64,000 nucleotides of DNA from Nocardioides panzhihuensis (GCF_013408335.1 NZ_JACBZR010000001.1:4627501-4691500), one strand, 5' to 3'; shown: positions 1-8,893, counted from the first letter of the stretch. Notes: a model not told the origin generated them from the letters alone. Translations and numbers: made by a program.

Positions 1-1
1 G

Positions 2-343
2 GCGCTCGCCGAACCGGTCGCCCCCACCCCGCCGACACCGCCCGCTCCCCCGGCTCCCCCAGTCCCGCCGGAGCTCGAGACCGACGACTCTCTCTCCCGG
101 GTGAGCCTCCGCATCCCGGAGTCGCTCAAGGCGAAGGCCGAGGAGGCGGCGGCCGACGCGGGCCAGTCGCTCAACACCTGGCTGGTCGGCGCGGTGCGGG
201 CAGCGACGCGGGAGAACACGGTCGGCGTCGACGTCGACCTCTCCGCGATCCCACACATCGTCAACGAGGCGATGAGCAACCTCGATCCCTTCCGCGGGGG
301 CAACCGCGGTAGGTCCGACCGCCGGATGACCGGCTGGCTCTGA
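2..343 (+). CDS. Ribbon-helix-helix / HicB-type DNA-binding protein, 5' truncated
   Basis: The reading frame is open from the window edge, so the true start lies upstream. The visible 113 residues begin with a proline-rich stretch (alternating P, A and T). A short RHH-like segment follows, with the pattern RIPESLKAKAEEAAADAGQS then LNTWLVGAVRAA, typical of HicB-family or Arc/MetJ-type antitoxin and regulator proteins. It ends TGWL-stop. It lies 73 bp before a DUF4097 gene on the same strand. A GTG at 101 could start an 80-residue version, but the in-frame Pro-rich upstream sequence makes a longer protein more likely. No toxin partner is visible here. The assignment rests on the helix pattern only. 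Confidence 0.7.
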   Translation, partial: ALAEPVAPTPPTPPAPPAPPVPPELETDDSLSRVSLRIPESLKAKAEEAAADAGQSLNTWLVGAVRAATRENTVGVDVDLSAIPHIVNEAMSNLDPFRGGNRGRSDRRMTGWL

Positions 344-416
344 TCTGACCCGAGACGCACCAACGGACGGCCACCCGGCCGGTCCGGTAGATCAGCACAC
401 CCTGAGGAGCAGCACC

Positions 417-1178
417 ATGAGCACGTACACCTTCATGTCCACCGCACCCGCCAAGCTCTTCGTCGAGTTCGGCAAGGGCAACCTCGAGGTCCAGGCGACC
501 GACACCGACGAGACGACCGTCGAGGTCGACGGCGATGACGCCGAGAGTCTGGTCGTCGAGCAGAACGGCGACACGATCAACGTCATCGACCCGCACAAGG
601 GCCCGTTCAGCCGCTCGCGGCGCTACGACATCACCATCACGGCGCCGTCCCGCAGCCAGCTGCGAGCACGCACCGGAAGCGCCGACATCGCCACCCAGGG
701 GGTCCTCCGGGCGGCGTGGATCCAGACCGGCTCCGGCGACGTACGGATCGACCAGGTCGCCGAGGAGTTCCAGGTCGAGTCCGGCTCCGGGGACATCGAG
801 GCCGACACCCTCGGCGGTCACGCCTCGATCAAGTCCGGATCAGGCGACATCCGGATCGGTACGGCCCACGACCTGAATACCAAGACCGGATCCGGAACCG
901 TGGAGATCGACGAGGTCGAGGGCGACGTGAGCCACTCGACCGGCGCCGGAGACTTCGCGATCCACTCGGTCAGCGCGGGGCGGATCTCGGTGAAGGGGGC
1001 CTCCTCCGACGTACACATCGGGATCCCGAACGGCACCCCGGTCTGGACCGACATCAACACCGTGACCGGCCGGTGCACCAGCACTGTCCAGAGTGCTGGC
1101 GCACCGGCCGCGGGTGAGCCCTACGTCGAGCTCCGGACCACCACTGTCAGCGGTGACGTGACCCTCGTCGGGCTCTGA
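417..1178 (+). CDS. DUF4097 family beta-strand-repeat protein
   Basis: The 253-residue protein is made of short beta-strand repeats centred on G-S-G-D-(I/V), for example TGSGDVRIDQV, SGSGDIEADTL and SGSGDIRIGTA, about 18-20 residues apart. This is the hallmark of DUF4097, a right-handed beta-helix-like fold sometimes annotated as an adhesin. There is no signal peptide or membrane segment, so it is probably cytoplasmic or peripheral. The ATG at 417 follows a good ribosome site (GAGGAGCAGCACC). The preceding RHH/HicB-type gene is co-oriented and close, suggesting co-transcription. Its function is unknown; a regulator paired with a beta-helix scaffold is the only contextual clue. Confidence 0.85.
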   Translation: MSTYTFMSTAPAKLFVEFGKGNLEVQATDTDETTVEVDGDDAESLVVEQNGDTINVIDPHKGPFSRSRRYDITITAPSRSQLRARTGSADIATQGVLRAAWIQTGSGDVRIDQVAEEFQVESGSGDIEADTLGGHASIKSGSGDIRIGTAHDLNTKTGSGTVEIDEVEGDVSHSTGAGDFAIHSVSAGRISVKGASSDVHIGIPNGTPVWTDINTVTGRCTSTVQSAGAPAAGEPYVELRTTTVSGDVTLVGL

Positions 1179-1188
1179 GTCCGAAGGG

Positions 1189-1485
1189 CTACTTCTCCTC
1201 GCCGGCCCCGGGGGCGTCCGGCACGACCGGCCGGAGCAGACCCCAGGCGATGAAGATCGCCCCGATGACGAGCAGGACGATGCCCGCCCAGAGGTTGGCG
1301 TTGGGCCCGCCGGTCTTGTCGACCTCCGGGTCGCCGAACAGACCCATCAGCAGCAGGATGACGCCGTAGATCGCGAGCAGGGCCCCGATCACGTTGCGGA
1401 TGTCGAAGAGCGCCAGCAGCGTGCCGAGAAGCCCCTTGTTGGAATCAGCCATGTTGGAGTCAGCCTTGTTGGATTCGGTGGACAT
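1189..1485 (-). CDS. Small two-TM membrane protein co-transcribed with SSS transporter
   Basis: The 98-residue protein has a polar N-terminus with repeated ADSN motifs, two hydrophobic segments (about residues 33-52 and 67-86) and an acidic C-terminus. It starts only 10 bp after the stop of the upstream sodium:solute symporter. Its ribosome site, AAGGAGG, overlaps that stop codon (TAAGGAGG), so translation is probably coupled. I do not recognise the family. By position it may be an accessory subunit of the transporter, as small membrane partners are known for some SSS carriers, but nothing in the sequence proves an interaction. Confidence 0.8.
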   Translation of the reverse strand: MSTESNKADSNMADSNKGLLGTLLALFDIRNVIGALLAIYGVILLLMGLFGDPEVDKTGGPNANLWAGIVLLVIGAIFIAWGLLRPVVPDAPGAGEEK

Positions 1486-1495
1486 CTCAGCCTCC

Positions 1496-3241
1496 TTAGA
1501 AGATCACGTTCAAGATGGTGACCATGACCAGCGCGACACCTGCCAGGGGCACCGGCCGCGCATACCACGGGCGTCCGGCGTCCTCGGGGTCGACGAGGTC
1601 CTCCTTCGGGGTCTCCGAGTAGACCAGACCCTTCAAGGAGCCCTCCGGCTTCGGCTTGGTCACCAGCGAGACGATCACGCTGACGACGATGTCGACGACG
1701 AAGGCCGCACCGGCAGCCACGAACGACGCGCCCTGGCCGGACAGCGGCAGCACACCGACGGACAGCCCGCCGAGCGTGCCCTCGGCGAGGATGCCGACGA
1801 GCATCGCGGCCAAGGTGCCGGAGACCAGACCGGCCCAGCCGGCGGTCGCGGTCATCCGCTTCCAGAACATACCCAGGATGAACGTCGCGAACAGCGGCGC
1901 GTTGAAGAACCCGAACAGGGTCTGCAGGTAGTCCATGATGTTGGAGAAGCTGGACGCCAGGACCGCGGTGAAGATCGCGATGGCGGTCGCCGAGACGGTG
2001 GCCCAACGACCCAGCCTGACGTAGAAGTCGTCCGGCCGGTCCTTGATGATGTATTCCTGGATGAGGTCGAAGGTCACCACCGTGTTGAAGGCGGACACGT
2101 TGGCCGCCATCCCGGCCATGAACGCCGCCAGCAGACCGGTGATCGCCAGGCCGAGCAGACCGTTGGGCAGCACCTCCGCCATCAGGTAGAGCAGCGAGTC
2201 GTTGTAGGTCACGCCCTCGCCGGAGGCCCCTCCCGGGACCGACTCCCCCGCCTTCGTACGCGCGATCTCGGTGACCAGGACCGCCGCGATCATGCCGGGG
2301 AAGATGGTGATGAACGGGATGAACATCTTCGGGAAGGCGCCGATGATCGGCGTCTTGCGAGCGGCACTGATCGAGTTGGCCGCCATCGCCCGCTGGACCT
2401 CGACGAAGTTGGTCGTCCAGTAGCCGAACGAGAGCACGAAGCCGAGACCGAACACGATGCCGATCACCGAGAGGATGTCGGAGGAGAAGCCGGTCAGCGC
2501 GGACCCGGGCCAGGAGTTGAGCTGGTCAGCGGCCGGCGCGACCGTGTCGGGGTTGGCGGTCGCAGCCTGCTCGATCTTCGAGGTCAGACCGTCCCAGCCC
2601 CCGACCCGGTAGAGACCGAGGAGGGTCAGCGGCAGCAGGGCGGCCACGATCACGAAGAACTGCAGCACCTCGTTGTAGATCGCCGCCTTCAGGCCACCGA
2701 GGGTGATGTAGGACAGCACGATCAGCGCGGCCACGATCAGCGCGATCCACAGCGGCCAGCCGAGCAGCGCGTGCACGATGGAGCCGAGCAGGTAGAGGTT
2801 GATACCCGCGATCAGCAGCTGCGCCACCGCGAACGAGATCGCGTTGACCAGGTGGGCCCCGGTGCCGAAACGGCGCTTCATGAACTCGGGGACCGAGCGC
2901 ACCTTCGAGCCGTAGTAGAAGGGCATCATCACGACGCCCAGGAAGAGCATCGCCGGAACGGCGCCGATCCAGAAGTAGTGGACGGTGGGTAGTCCGAGCT
3001 GTGCGCCCGTCGCCGACATACCCATGATCTCGACGGCGCCGAGGTTCGCTGAGATGAAGGCGAGGCCGGTGACCCACGCGGGCAGCGACCGGCCGGACAG
3101 GAAGAAGTCCACCGAGCTCGACATGCCGCGGCTGGCCAAGAAGCCGATTCCGAGGACGAATGCGAAGTAGATCGCGATCAGGAGATAGTCGACCGCGTTG
3201 GCCTGGATCAGGGTGTCCGCGGCCAGGATGCCTGTGTGCAT
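1496..3241 (-). CDS. Sodium:solute symporter (SSS family)
   Basis: The 581-residue integral membrane protein has the SSS/SGLT-type multi-helix pattern. It begins with a helix (DYLLIAIYFAFVLGIGFLAS), followed by the SSS-like segment FFLSGRSLPAW and the motif SANLGAVEIMGMSATGAQ. It would couple Na+ entry to uptake of a small organic solute; the substrate cannot be read from sequence, though sugar- or solute-type SSS members of this length are common in actinobacteria. The ATG at 3241 is preferred because GAAGGG lies 8 nt upstream; a TTG at 3247 is the alternative. It is the first gene of a two-gene unit with the small membrane protein at 1189-1485. A 14-bp palindrome lies about 20 bp upstream. 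Confidence 0.9.
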   Translation of the reverse strand: MHTGILAADTLIQANAVDYLLIAIYFAFVLGIGFLASRGMSSSVDFFLSGRSLPAWVTGLAFISANLGAVEIMGMSATGAQLGLPTVHYFWIGAVPAMLFLGVVMMPFYYGSKVRSVPEFMKRRFGTGAHLVNAISFAVAQLLIAGINLYLLGSIVHALLGWPLWIALIVAALIVLSYITLGGLKAAIYNEVLQFFVIVAALLPLTLLGLYRVGGWDGLTSKIEQAATANPDTVAPAADQLNSWPGSALTGFSSDILSVIGIVFGLGFVLSFGYWTTNFVEVQRAMAANSISAARKTPIIGAFPKMFIPFITIFPGMIAAVLVTEIARTKAGESVPGGASGEGVTYNDSLLYLMAEVLPNGLLGLAITGLLAAFMAGMAANVSAFNTVVTFDLIQEYIIKDRPDDFYVRLGRWATVSATAIAIFTAVLASSFSNIMDYLQTLFGFFNAPLFATFILGMFWKRMTATAGWAGLVSGTLAAMLVGILAEGTLGGLSVGVLPLSGQGASFVAAGAAFVVDIVVSVIVSLVTKPKPEGSLKGLVYSETPKEDLVDPEDAGRPWYARPVPLAGVALVMVTILNVIF

Positions 3242-3262
3242 TCCCAAGACCCTTCTATTTGA

Positions 3263-3276
3263 TTGGGCGCACCCAA
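3263..3276. promoter_or_regulatory. Palindrome TTGGGCGCACCCAA upstream of SSS gene
   Basis: A 14-bp inverted repeat (TTGGG/CCCAA arms) lies 22-35 bp before the SSS start codon. Its position suits an operator for a local regulator. No regulator gene is adjacent, so the binder is unknown. Confidence 0.35.
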
Positions 3277-3310
3277 CTTAACCCCGCACCTGCCCGAGAA
3301 CGGCGCTGGG

Positions 3311-4237
3311 TCAGCCCTTCATCGACACGCCTTCTCGCCAGTAGCCCATGAAAGCGACCTGCTTGCGAGGCATCTCGAGCTCGTTGACCAGGTGACGACG
3401 CAGCGCAGTGACCATCCGCGACTCCCCGGCAATCCAGGCGTAACGCCCGTCCTCGCCGTCCTCGGCGGCTCCCGCTGAGCCGTTCCCGAGCGTCGCGACC
3501 TCCTCGCCGGAGGACGAGAAGATCGGGGTCTCCCACAGGTCCGGGTCCTCGACCTCGACCGAGGTCACGTCCTCGGCTGTCGCCTCGAACCCGAGCAGCC
3601 CGCCGACGGCGGCCAGAGCAGGACCGCCCACCGGCGCCCCGTCGCGCGGCAGCCAGCTGACCTTCAGCCCCTCAGGCGCAGACACGTCCTGTACGTCGCC
3701 GGCGACCGGCACCTCCAGGAACGCCGATCCGGTGGCATCCGCGGGCAGAGACTCGATGATCGAGACGAGCGCCGGCACGGCCGTCTCGTCGCCGACCAGG
3801 AGCAGCCGGGTGGCATCACCGGGAAGCCACTCGATGCCGCCGTACTCCTCACCGAGCTTCGGGCCGACGACCATGATCTCGTCCCCGGGGCTCGCCGCGA
3901 CGGCCCAGTCGGAGCCGGGACCGTGCGCTCCGGGGTGGAGCACGAAGTCGACGTACAGACGCTTCTCGATGCCTTCCCCCGCGATCGACCGGATCGTGTA
4001 GGTGCGCATCCGCGGGCGCTCCTCGTCGGGGAGGCCGAGCCACTCGGTGTACCAGTCGTCGGCCGAGAGCTCCGGCAGGACGCCCGAGGCGGCCGGGAAG
4101 AGGAGCTTGATCCGCTGGTCGAGGGTGGGACCGTCGGTGCCGAAGTCAGCCAGGTCGTCGCCGACCAGCTCGATCCGGGCGAACGACGGCGAGAGGCGTT
4201 CCACTGAGCGCACCGAGACGCGGGCGAGGATGGGCAT
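3311..4237 (-). CDS. Siderophore-interacting protein (FAD-dependent ferric-siderophore reductase)
   Basis: The 308-residue flavoprotein belongs to the SIP/ViuB family, which reduces ferric siderophores in the cytosol to release iron. The FAD-binding signature RMRTYTIRS is followed by FVLHPGAHGPGSDWA. The C-terminal NAD(P)H domain ends YAWIAGESRMVTALRRHL and GYWREG, as in the family. The ATG at 4237 follows CAAGGAGCCTGAC and lies 1 bp after the stop of the ATPase gene. A longer open frame upstream only reads through that gene. It is the last gene of the five-gene iron operon, where a reductase is expected to complete uptake. Confidence 0.93.
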   Translation of the reverse strand: MPILARVSVRSVERLSPSFARIELVGDDLADFGTDGPTLDQRIKLLFPAASGVLPELSADDWYTEWLGLPDEERPRMRTYTIRSIAGEGIEKRLYVDFVLHPGAHGPGSDWAVAASPGDEIMVVGPKLGEEYGGIEWLPGDATRLLLVGDETAVPALVSIIESLPADATGSAFLEVPVAGDVQDVSAPEGLKVSWLPRDGAPVGGPALAAVGGLLGFEATAEDVTSVEVEDPDLWETPIFSSSGEEVATLGNGSAGAAEDGEDGRYAWIAGESRMVTALRRHLVNELEMPRKQVAFMGYWREGVSMKG

Positions 4238-4238
4238 G

Positions 4239-5069
4239 TCAGGCTCCTTGTGCGTGGGGGTGAGCGGACGGTCGATGGTGGCGGCCGATGGGTACGACGA
4301 GCGGGGTGCCGGAGACGGGGTCGTGGATGACCTGCGCCTCGAGCCCGAAGACCTCCTCGACACGGTCGGCGGTCACCACGTCGCCAGGTCGGCCCGTCGC
4401 GGCGATCTTGCCGCCGCGCATCGCGATCAGGTGGTCGGCATAGCGGGCGGCCAGATTGAGGTCGTGGAGCACCATCACGACGGTGGTGCCCCGGGTCTCC
4501 CGCAGACCGTGGAGCAGGTCGAGGAGATCGATCTGGTGGGCGACGTCGAGGAACGTGGTCGGCTCGTCGAGGAGCAGCAGGTCGGTCTGCTGGGCCAGCG
4601 CCATCGCCACCCAGACCCGCTGCCGCTGGCCGCCGGAGAGCTCGTCGACGATCCGGTCGGCGAGATCGAGCGTGTCGGTCAGCTCGAGCGCCTCCGCGAC
4701 CGCCGCGCCGTCCTCGGGAGACCAGCGCTGCAGCGCACCGCGGTGGGGCTGGCGCCCACGTCCGACCAGGTCGACGACGGTGATCCCCTCGGGCGCGATC
4801 GGCGACTGCGGCATCAGGCCGAGCGTCTTGGCCACCGCCCTCGTGGGCTGCTTGTGGACCGCCTTGCCGTCGAGCACGACCTGTCCGGACATCGGCTTCA
4901 GCAGTCGGGCCATCCCACGCAGGAGGGTGGACTTCCCGCAGCCGTTGGCACCGACGATCACGGTGGTGAGCCCGTCGGGGATCTCCAGCGAGACCTCGTC
5001 GACGACAGGATCTCCGCCGTAGCCGAGGCTCACACTCTCCGCAGCGAGTCTCATCTGGGCCTCTTTCAT
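4239..5069 (-). CDS. Iron-siderophore ABC transporter ATP-binding protein (FecE/FepC type)
   Basis: The 276-residue ATPase energises the two FecCD permeases encoded just upstream. Visible motifs are Walker A GANGCGKST, Q-loop LMPQSP, signature LSGGQRQRVW, Walker B LLLLDEPTTFLD and the H-loop in MVLHDLN. The ATG at 5069 is spaced TGA-C-ATG from the permease stop and has GGAAGG upstream. Starting at the internal Met five codons later (MRLAAES) is also possible. Length and motif order fit FepC/FecE/FhuC proteins. Which ferric siderophore is imported cannot be decided. Confidence 0.95.
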   Translation of the reverse strand: MKEAQMRLAAESVSLGYGGDPVVDEVSLEIPDGLTTVIVGANGCGKSTLLRGMARLLKPMSGQVVLDGKAVHKQPTRAVAKTLGLMPQSPIAPEGITVVDLVGRGRQPHRGALQRWSPEDGAAVAEALELTDTLDLADRIVDELSGGQRQRVWVAMALAQQTDLLLLDEPTTFLDVAHQIDLLDLLHGLRETRGTTVVMVLHDLNLAARYADHLIAMRGGKIAATGRPGDVVTADRVEEVFGLEAQVIHDPVSGTPLVVPIGRHHRPSAHPHAQGA

Positions 5070-5070
5070 G

Positions 5071-6111
5071 TCATCGCCTTCCAGCCCGCCCAGCGGCGAG
5101 CAACCACAACAGGAACGGCGCCCCGAACGCACCGGTGACGACGCCTACCGGGAAGGAGACGCCTGGAACCGCATAGTCGGCTATGTAGTCGCCCGCCACC
5201 ATCACGATGGCGCCGACCAGCGCAGCGCCGACCAGCGTCGTACGCCCGCCGTTGAGCGCCCGCGAGATCGGTCCGGCCACGAACGCGACGAAGGCGACCG
5301 GCCCGGCTGCGGCGACGCCGAGAGCGGTGAGCAGGACCGCGAGCAGGAGCAGCAGGTCCGTACGCCGCCGGCTGACGCCCAGGCCGGTGGCCACGTCCGG
5401 GCCGAGCTGGAGGATCTGCGCGGAGCGGGCGGTCCAGATCAGCGCCGGGACGAGCACGACGAGGAAGCCGAGCAGGATCCAGATGGTGGGCCAGGTGACG
5501 CCGTTGAGCGCACCGGTGAGCCACCGCAGCACGAGCAGCGCGTCGAACTCGTTGGCACGGGTGAAGAGGTAGTGGACGACCGCGGTCATCGCGGCCGCCG
5601 CGGTGACCCCGACGAGCACGAGCCGGTAGCTGCCGTCGGAGCCGGCGACGAGCCGGACCGCCACCGCGATCGCGATCGCGCCCACGATCGCGGCGATGCT
5701 CAGGGCCAGGCCCTCCATGTCGAGCACCACGATCGCGAAGACCGCCGACGCGCTGGCGCCGAGCGAGACTCCGACGATGTCGGGGCTGGCCAGCGGGTTG
5801 CGCAGGGTGCCCTGGAAGACCGCGCCGGCAGCACCGAACGCGACTCCGACCAGCACCCCGAGGATCGCCCTCGGGAGCTTCTCCGACATCAGCAGGAAGG
5901 TGGCTCCGGGGATCTCGGCCCCGCCGAGGATCCGGAAGAAGTCGGGCACGGTGATGATGTAGTTGCCGAGCAGCACCCGGGCGACGAAGGCCCCGAACAG
6001 CAGCGCCGCCAGGACACCGACGACGTAGGCATGGTGCCGCCGCGGCCCCCGCCGGGCTTTGCGTACGACGTCGACGGGCCGCGTGGGTTCGGCAGGTGCG
6101 GTGATGCTCAC
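5071..6111 (-). CDS. FecCD-family iron-siderophore permease
   Basis: The 346-residue polytopic membrane protein has about nine or ten predicted helices after a basic N-terminus. Family features are GAVFQGTLRNPLASPDIVGVS near residue 100 and the C-terminal GPVAFVAFVAGPISRAL, where BtuC/FecC permeases contact the ATPase. It starts with GTG, sharing GTGA with the stop of the upstream permease, so the two are translationally coupled. Together they form a heterodimeric channel for the substrate delivered by the lipoprotein at 7148-8206. Confidence 0.94.
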   Translation of the reverse strand: MSITAPAEPTRPVDVVRKARRGPRRHHAYVVGVLAALLFGAFVARVLLGNYIITVPDFFRILGGAEIPGATFLLMSEKLPRAILGVLVGVAFGAAGAVFQGTLRNPLASPDIVGVSLGASASAVFAIVVLDMEGLALSIAAIVGAIAIAVAVRLVAGSDGSYRLVLVGVTAAAAMTAVVHYLFTRANEFDALLVLRWLTGALNGVTWPTIWILLGFLVVLVPALIWTARSAQILQLGPDVATGLGVSRRRTDLLLLLAVLLTALGVAAAGPVAFVAFVAGPISRALNGGRTTLVGAALVGAIVMVAGDYIADYAVPGVSFPVGVVTGAFGAPFLLWLLAAGRAGRR

Positions 6112-7151
6112 AGGCCCGCCATCCGCCCACGTCGCAGGAACCAGACGAATGCCGGTACGCCGACCACCGCGGTCATGATGCCGACCTGCACCTCGGTGGG
6201 CGGCAGCACCACCCGGCCGAGCGCGTCGGCGATGGCGGTCAGCGCGGCGCCGGCGGCGATCGAGAGCGGCAGCACCAGGGCGTAGCTGGGACCGACCAGG
6301 GCGCGTACGGCGTGCGGGACGACCAGGCCGACGAAGGCGACCGGGCCGACCAGAGCGGTGGCGGTGCCACAGAGCAGGACCACCGCGAGGCCGACGACCA
6401 CGCGGTCCAGGCCGGTGCGGCGGCCGAGACCTTTGGCGAGGTCGTCACCGAGCGCGAGCGCGTTCAGGACCGGGGCGCTCAGCAGGGCCATCAGGGCCCC
6501 CACGACGAGGAACGGCGCACAGATCGCGAGGTCGCCCCAGTCGCTGCCGATGGTGCCGACCTGCCACTGCCGGAAGACCTCCAGCCCTTTGTGGTCGATC
6601 AGCAGGATGCCGCTGGTCCAGCTGGTCAGCGCCGCGGTCAGCGCGGCACCGGCCAGCACCAGCTTGGCGGGGGTGGCGCCGTCGCGGCCGATCGCGGCGA
6701 TGCCGTGCACGAGGATCGCGGCCAGTGCCGAACCGATGAAGGCGGCCCACAGCAGCGAGTTCAGGCCGGTGGCCCCGACGTACACGAGCGCCACCACGAC
6801 CGCGAAGGCCGCGCCGGCGTTGAGCCCGAGCAGGCCGGGGTCGGCCAGCGGGTTGCGGGTCAACCCCTGCAGGCAGGCCCCGCCGAGCGCGAGCGCGCCG
6901 CCGACCGCGAAGGCGGTCGCCGTGCGGGCGATCCGATTCTCCAAGATCGCGTGCCCGAAGCTGCCGTCGTCGAGCAGTGCGCTGGGTGGCACCCATTCGG
7001 CGCCGAGCAGGATCGAGACGACCGCGGCGAGGATCAACGCTCCCAGGATCAGGCCGATCCCGGGAAGTCGCCGGCCCCGGACGACCGCGGCAGCAGGCGC
7101 TGCCGGGGCGACCGGGGCGAGAGGCGTGGGGGTGGTCAACGCGGCCGTCAC
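6108..7151 (-). CDS. FecCD-family iron-siderophore permease
   Basis: The 347-residue permease is the first of two in the operon. It carries the family segment GACLQGLTRNPLADPGLLGLN and the ATPase-contact region GPVAFVGLVVPHAVRAL. The frame stays open far upstream, but the GTG at 7151 is the likely start because it forms a GTGA overlap with the stop of the substrate-binding protein. The upstream part of the open frame is arginine-rich antisense-like translation and has no family similarity. The N-terminus is Ala/Pro-rich before the first helix. Confidence 0.93.
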   Translation of the reverse strand: MTAALTTPTPLAPVAPAAPAAAVVRGRRLPGIGLILGALILAAVVSILLGAEWVPPSALLDDGSFGHAILENRIARTATAFAVGGALALGGACLQGLTRNPLADPGLLGLNAGAAFAVVVALVYVGATGLNSLLWAAFIGSALAAILVHGIAAIGRDGATPAKLVLAGAALTAALTSWTSGILLIDHKGLEVFRQWQVGTIGSDWGDLAICAPFLVVGALMALLSAPVLNALALGDDLAKGLGRRTGLDRVVVGLAVVLLCGTATALVGPVAFVGLVVPHAVRALVGPSYALVLPLSIAAGAALTAIADALGRVVLPPTEVQVGIMTAVVGVPAFVWFLRRGRMAGL

Positions 7152-8206
7152 TTCTCCGCGGTGACGTTGACCTTCCCGCCGTCGACCGCCTCGGCGATCG
7201 AGGGGACGAGCTCGTCGATGAAGTAGGGGATCGACAGGGTGCTCGCGGCGGAGAAGGTCAGAGACAGCGGCTGGTCGGTGATGTCGAGGTAGTGGCCGCT
7301 CTTGATCGCCGGGATCTGGCTGAGCAGCTTGTCCTGCTGCAGGGCCTCGAAGCTGCCCTCGGTGTAGCCGAGGTTGATCAGCACCTCCGACTCCAGCTGG
7401 GGAGCCTTCTCGGCGGAGACGTCGGTGTAGAACTGGCCGGCCGGGACGAGCTCGTCGGCGACCGGAGCGAGCTTCATGCCGAGCTGGGTCAGCATCTGCG
7501 GGCGGGCGTCGCCGGCGCCGTACAGACCGATGGTGCCGAGCTTGGAGTTGTCCTGGACACCGGTGACCAGGTATTCGGCGCCGACGATCTGCGGGTGGTC
7601 CTTCTGGGCCTGCGCGATCGCGTCCTCGGTCTCCTTCTTGACCTCCTCGGACAGGGTGACCCGGCCGGTGGCCTTGCCGACCATCTCCAGGGAGTCCTGC
7701 CAGGAGGTCAGCCACGGGTCGCCGGGGAAGGCGACGGTCGGGGCGATCTCGCTGAGCTTCTTGTAGTCCTGCTTGGAGATGCCCGAGTTGGTCGCCAGGA
7801 TCAGGTCAGGGGTCGCCTTGCTGATCTCGGTGAAGGGGATGCTGGTGTCGGCGTTGTAGCGCACCGGCTGCTTGCCGCCGACCTCCTTCAGCTCGGCGTC
7901 GAACCAGTCGGTCGACTGCTGGTCGTTGCCGCCCCAGGTGATCGCCTGAGCGGCGACCGGGACGACGCCCAGCGACAGCGTGACGTCGTGGTCGGACCAG
8001 CCGATGGTGGCGACCTTGGTCGGCTCCTCGGTGATCTCGGTGCTGCCGTAGGCATGCTCGACAGTGACGGGGAAGGCGCCCGAGTCGGCCTTCGATGCGG
8101 AGTCCGCGGAGCTGTCCGCGGAGTCGGTCGCGCCTGTGCTGCACGCAGCCAGGCCGGTAGCAGCGAGTACGACGCTCGCTACGATGAGTACGGATCGACG
8201 GATCAC
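7148..8206 (-). CDS. Iron-siderophore ABC transporter substrate-binding lipoprotein
   Basis: The 352-residue protein is a FepB/FhuD-type receptor. The N-terminus is a lipoprotein signal with lipobox LAAC (Cys22), followed by a Ser/Asp-rich tether. Later motifs are EEPTKVATIGWSDHD, TPDLILATNSGIS and the PYFIDELVP region near the end, typical of the periplasmic-binding-protein-2 fold. It would be anchored on the outside of the membrane and hand ferric siderophore to the two permeases. It is the first gene of the operon and lies just downstream of a DtxR/IdeR-like box, so iron repression is expected. Confidence 0.95.
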   Translation of the reverse strand: MIRRSVLIVASVVLAATGLAACSTGATDSADSSADSASKADSGAFPVTVEHAYGSTEITEEPTKVATIGWSDHDVTLSLGVVPVAAQAITWGGNDQQSTDWFDAELKEVGGKQPVRYNADTSIPFTEISKATPDLILATNSGISKQDYKKLSEIAPTVAFPGDPWLTSWQDSLEMVGKATGRVTLSEEVKKETEDAIAQAQKDHPQIVGAEYLVTGVQDNSKLGTIGLYGAGDARPQMLTQLGMKLAPVADELVPAGQFYTDVSAEKAPQLESEVLINLGYTEGSFEALQQDKLLSQIPAIKSGHYLDITDQPLSLTFSAASTLSIPYFIDELVPSIAEAVDGGKVNVTAEK

Positions 8207-8234
8207 GGTGGGGCCACCCTCGGGTTAGGCAATG

Positions 8235-8253
8235 CTTAGTTAGGACAGCCTAA
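8235..8253. promoter_or_regulatory. Iron box (DtxR/IdeR-like operator)
   Basis: The core TTAGGACAGCCTAA at 8240-8253 matches the right 14 bases of the DtxR/IdeR consensus (TTAGGCTAACCTAA) at 11 of 14 positions. It has perfect TTAGG/CCTAA arms and a further TTAG just to its left. It sits about 30-50 bp before the start of the siderophore-binding lipoprotein gene. Iron-dependent repression of the whole uptake operon is the natural inference. Confidence 0.75.
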
Positions 8254-8277
8254 TCACATTGTCGCCCGGCGTCGAAG

Positions 8278-8880
8278 TCAGGGCCTGACGAACGCCGCCC
8301 TCTCTGCCTCGACCCGTTCCCGAGTCACACAGTCGAGCGAGTGGTCGTTGATGATCCCCATCGACTGCATGAACGCGTACATCGTCGTCGGCCCGACGAA
8401 CTTCCAGCCGCGCTTCTTGAGGTCCTTGGAGAGAGCGATGGACGCAGCCGAGGTCGCGACCACCTCCGGCACCGCCAGCGGCTCGGGCTCGAAACCCCAG
8501 ACGTACGCAGCCAGCGACCCGTGCTCCTCGACGAGCTCGACCGCGCGCCGGGCGTTGTTGATCGTGGCCTCGATCTTCCCGCGATGACGGATGATCCTGG
8601 CGTCCTGCAGGAGTCGCTCCACGTCACCGTCGTCGAACTCGGCCACCAGGTGGTAGTCGAACCCCTCGAAGACCTCACGGAACGCGGGGCGCTTGTTGAG
8701 GATCGTGCGCCACGACAGCCCGCTCTGGAACCCCTCCAGACAGATCTTCTCGAAGAGCCGGACGTCACCGCCGGTCGGAAAGCCCCACTCGGTGTCGTGG
8801 TACGCCAGGAACTCCGGCGCTCCTCCGGCCCACGCACAACGCGTCTGACCGTCAGGGGCCAGGAACGGTGTCTCACTCAT
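8278..8880 (-). CDS. tag: DNA-3-methyladenine glycosylase I
   Basis: The 200-residue base-excision enzyme removes 3-methyladenine from alkylated DNA. The N-terminal RCAWAG and YHDTEWG, the central FEKICLEGFQSGLSW and the C-terminal NDHSLDC (the His-x3-Cys pair of the Tag zinc site) are all present. The ATG at 8880 is chosen because it begins MSETPF and has TAGGGT 7 nt upstream, which fits a leaderless transcript. An upstream GTG eight codons earlier is less likely. The gene follows the iron operon promoter but is expressed from its own. Confidence 0.95.
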   Translation of the reverse strand: MSETPFLAPDGQTRCAWAGGAPEFLAYHDTEWGFPTGGDVRLFEKICLEGFQSGLSWRTILNKRPAFREVFEGFDYHLVAEFDDGDVERLLQDARIIRHRGKIEATINNARRAVELVEEHGSLAAYVWGFEPEPLAVPEVVATSAASIALSKDLKKRGWKFVGPTTMYAFMQSMGIINDHSLDCVTRERVEAERAAFVRP

Positions 8881-8887
8881 CCACCCG

Positions 8888-8893
8888 ACCCTA
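8888..8893 (-). promoter_or_regulatory. -10 box for tag (leaderless start)
   Basis: TAGGGT on the minus strand lies 7 nt before the tag ATG, and no ribosome site is present. Confidence 0.5.

Noticed and set aside
1394..2992. A 530-codon plus-strand frame opposite the SSS transporter
   Set aside because: His/Asp/Gln/Arg-rich composition without motifs; the minus strand encodes a clear multi-helix symporter.
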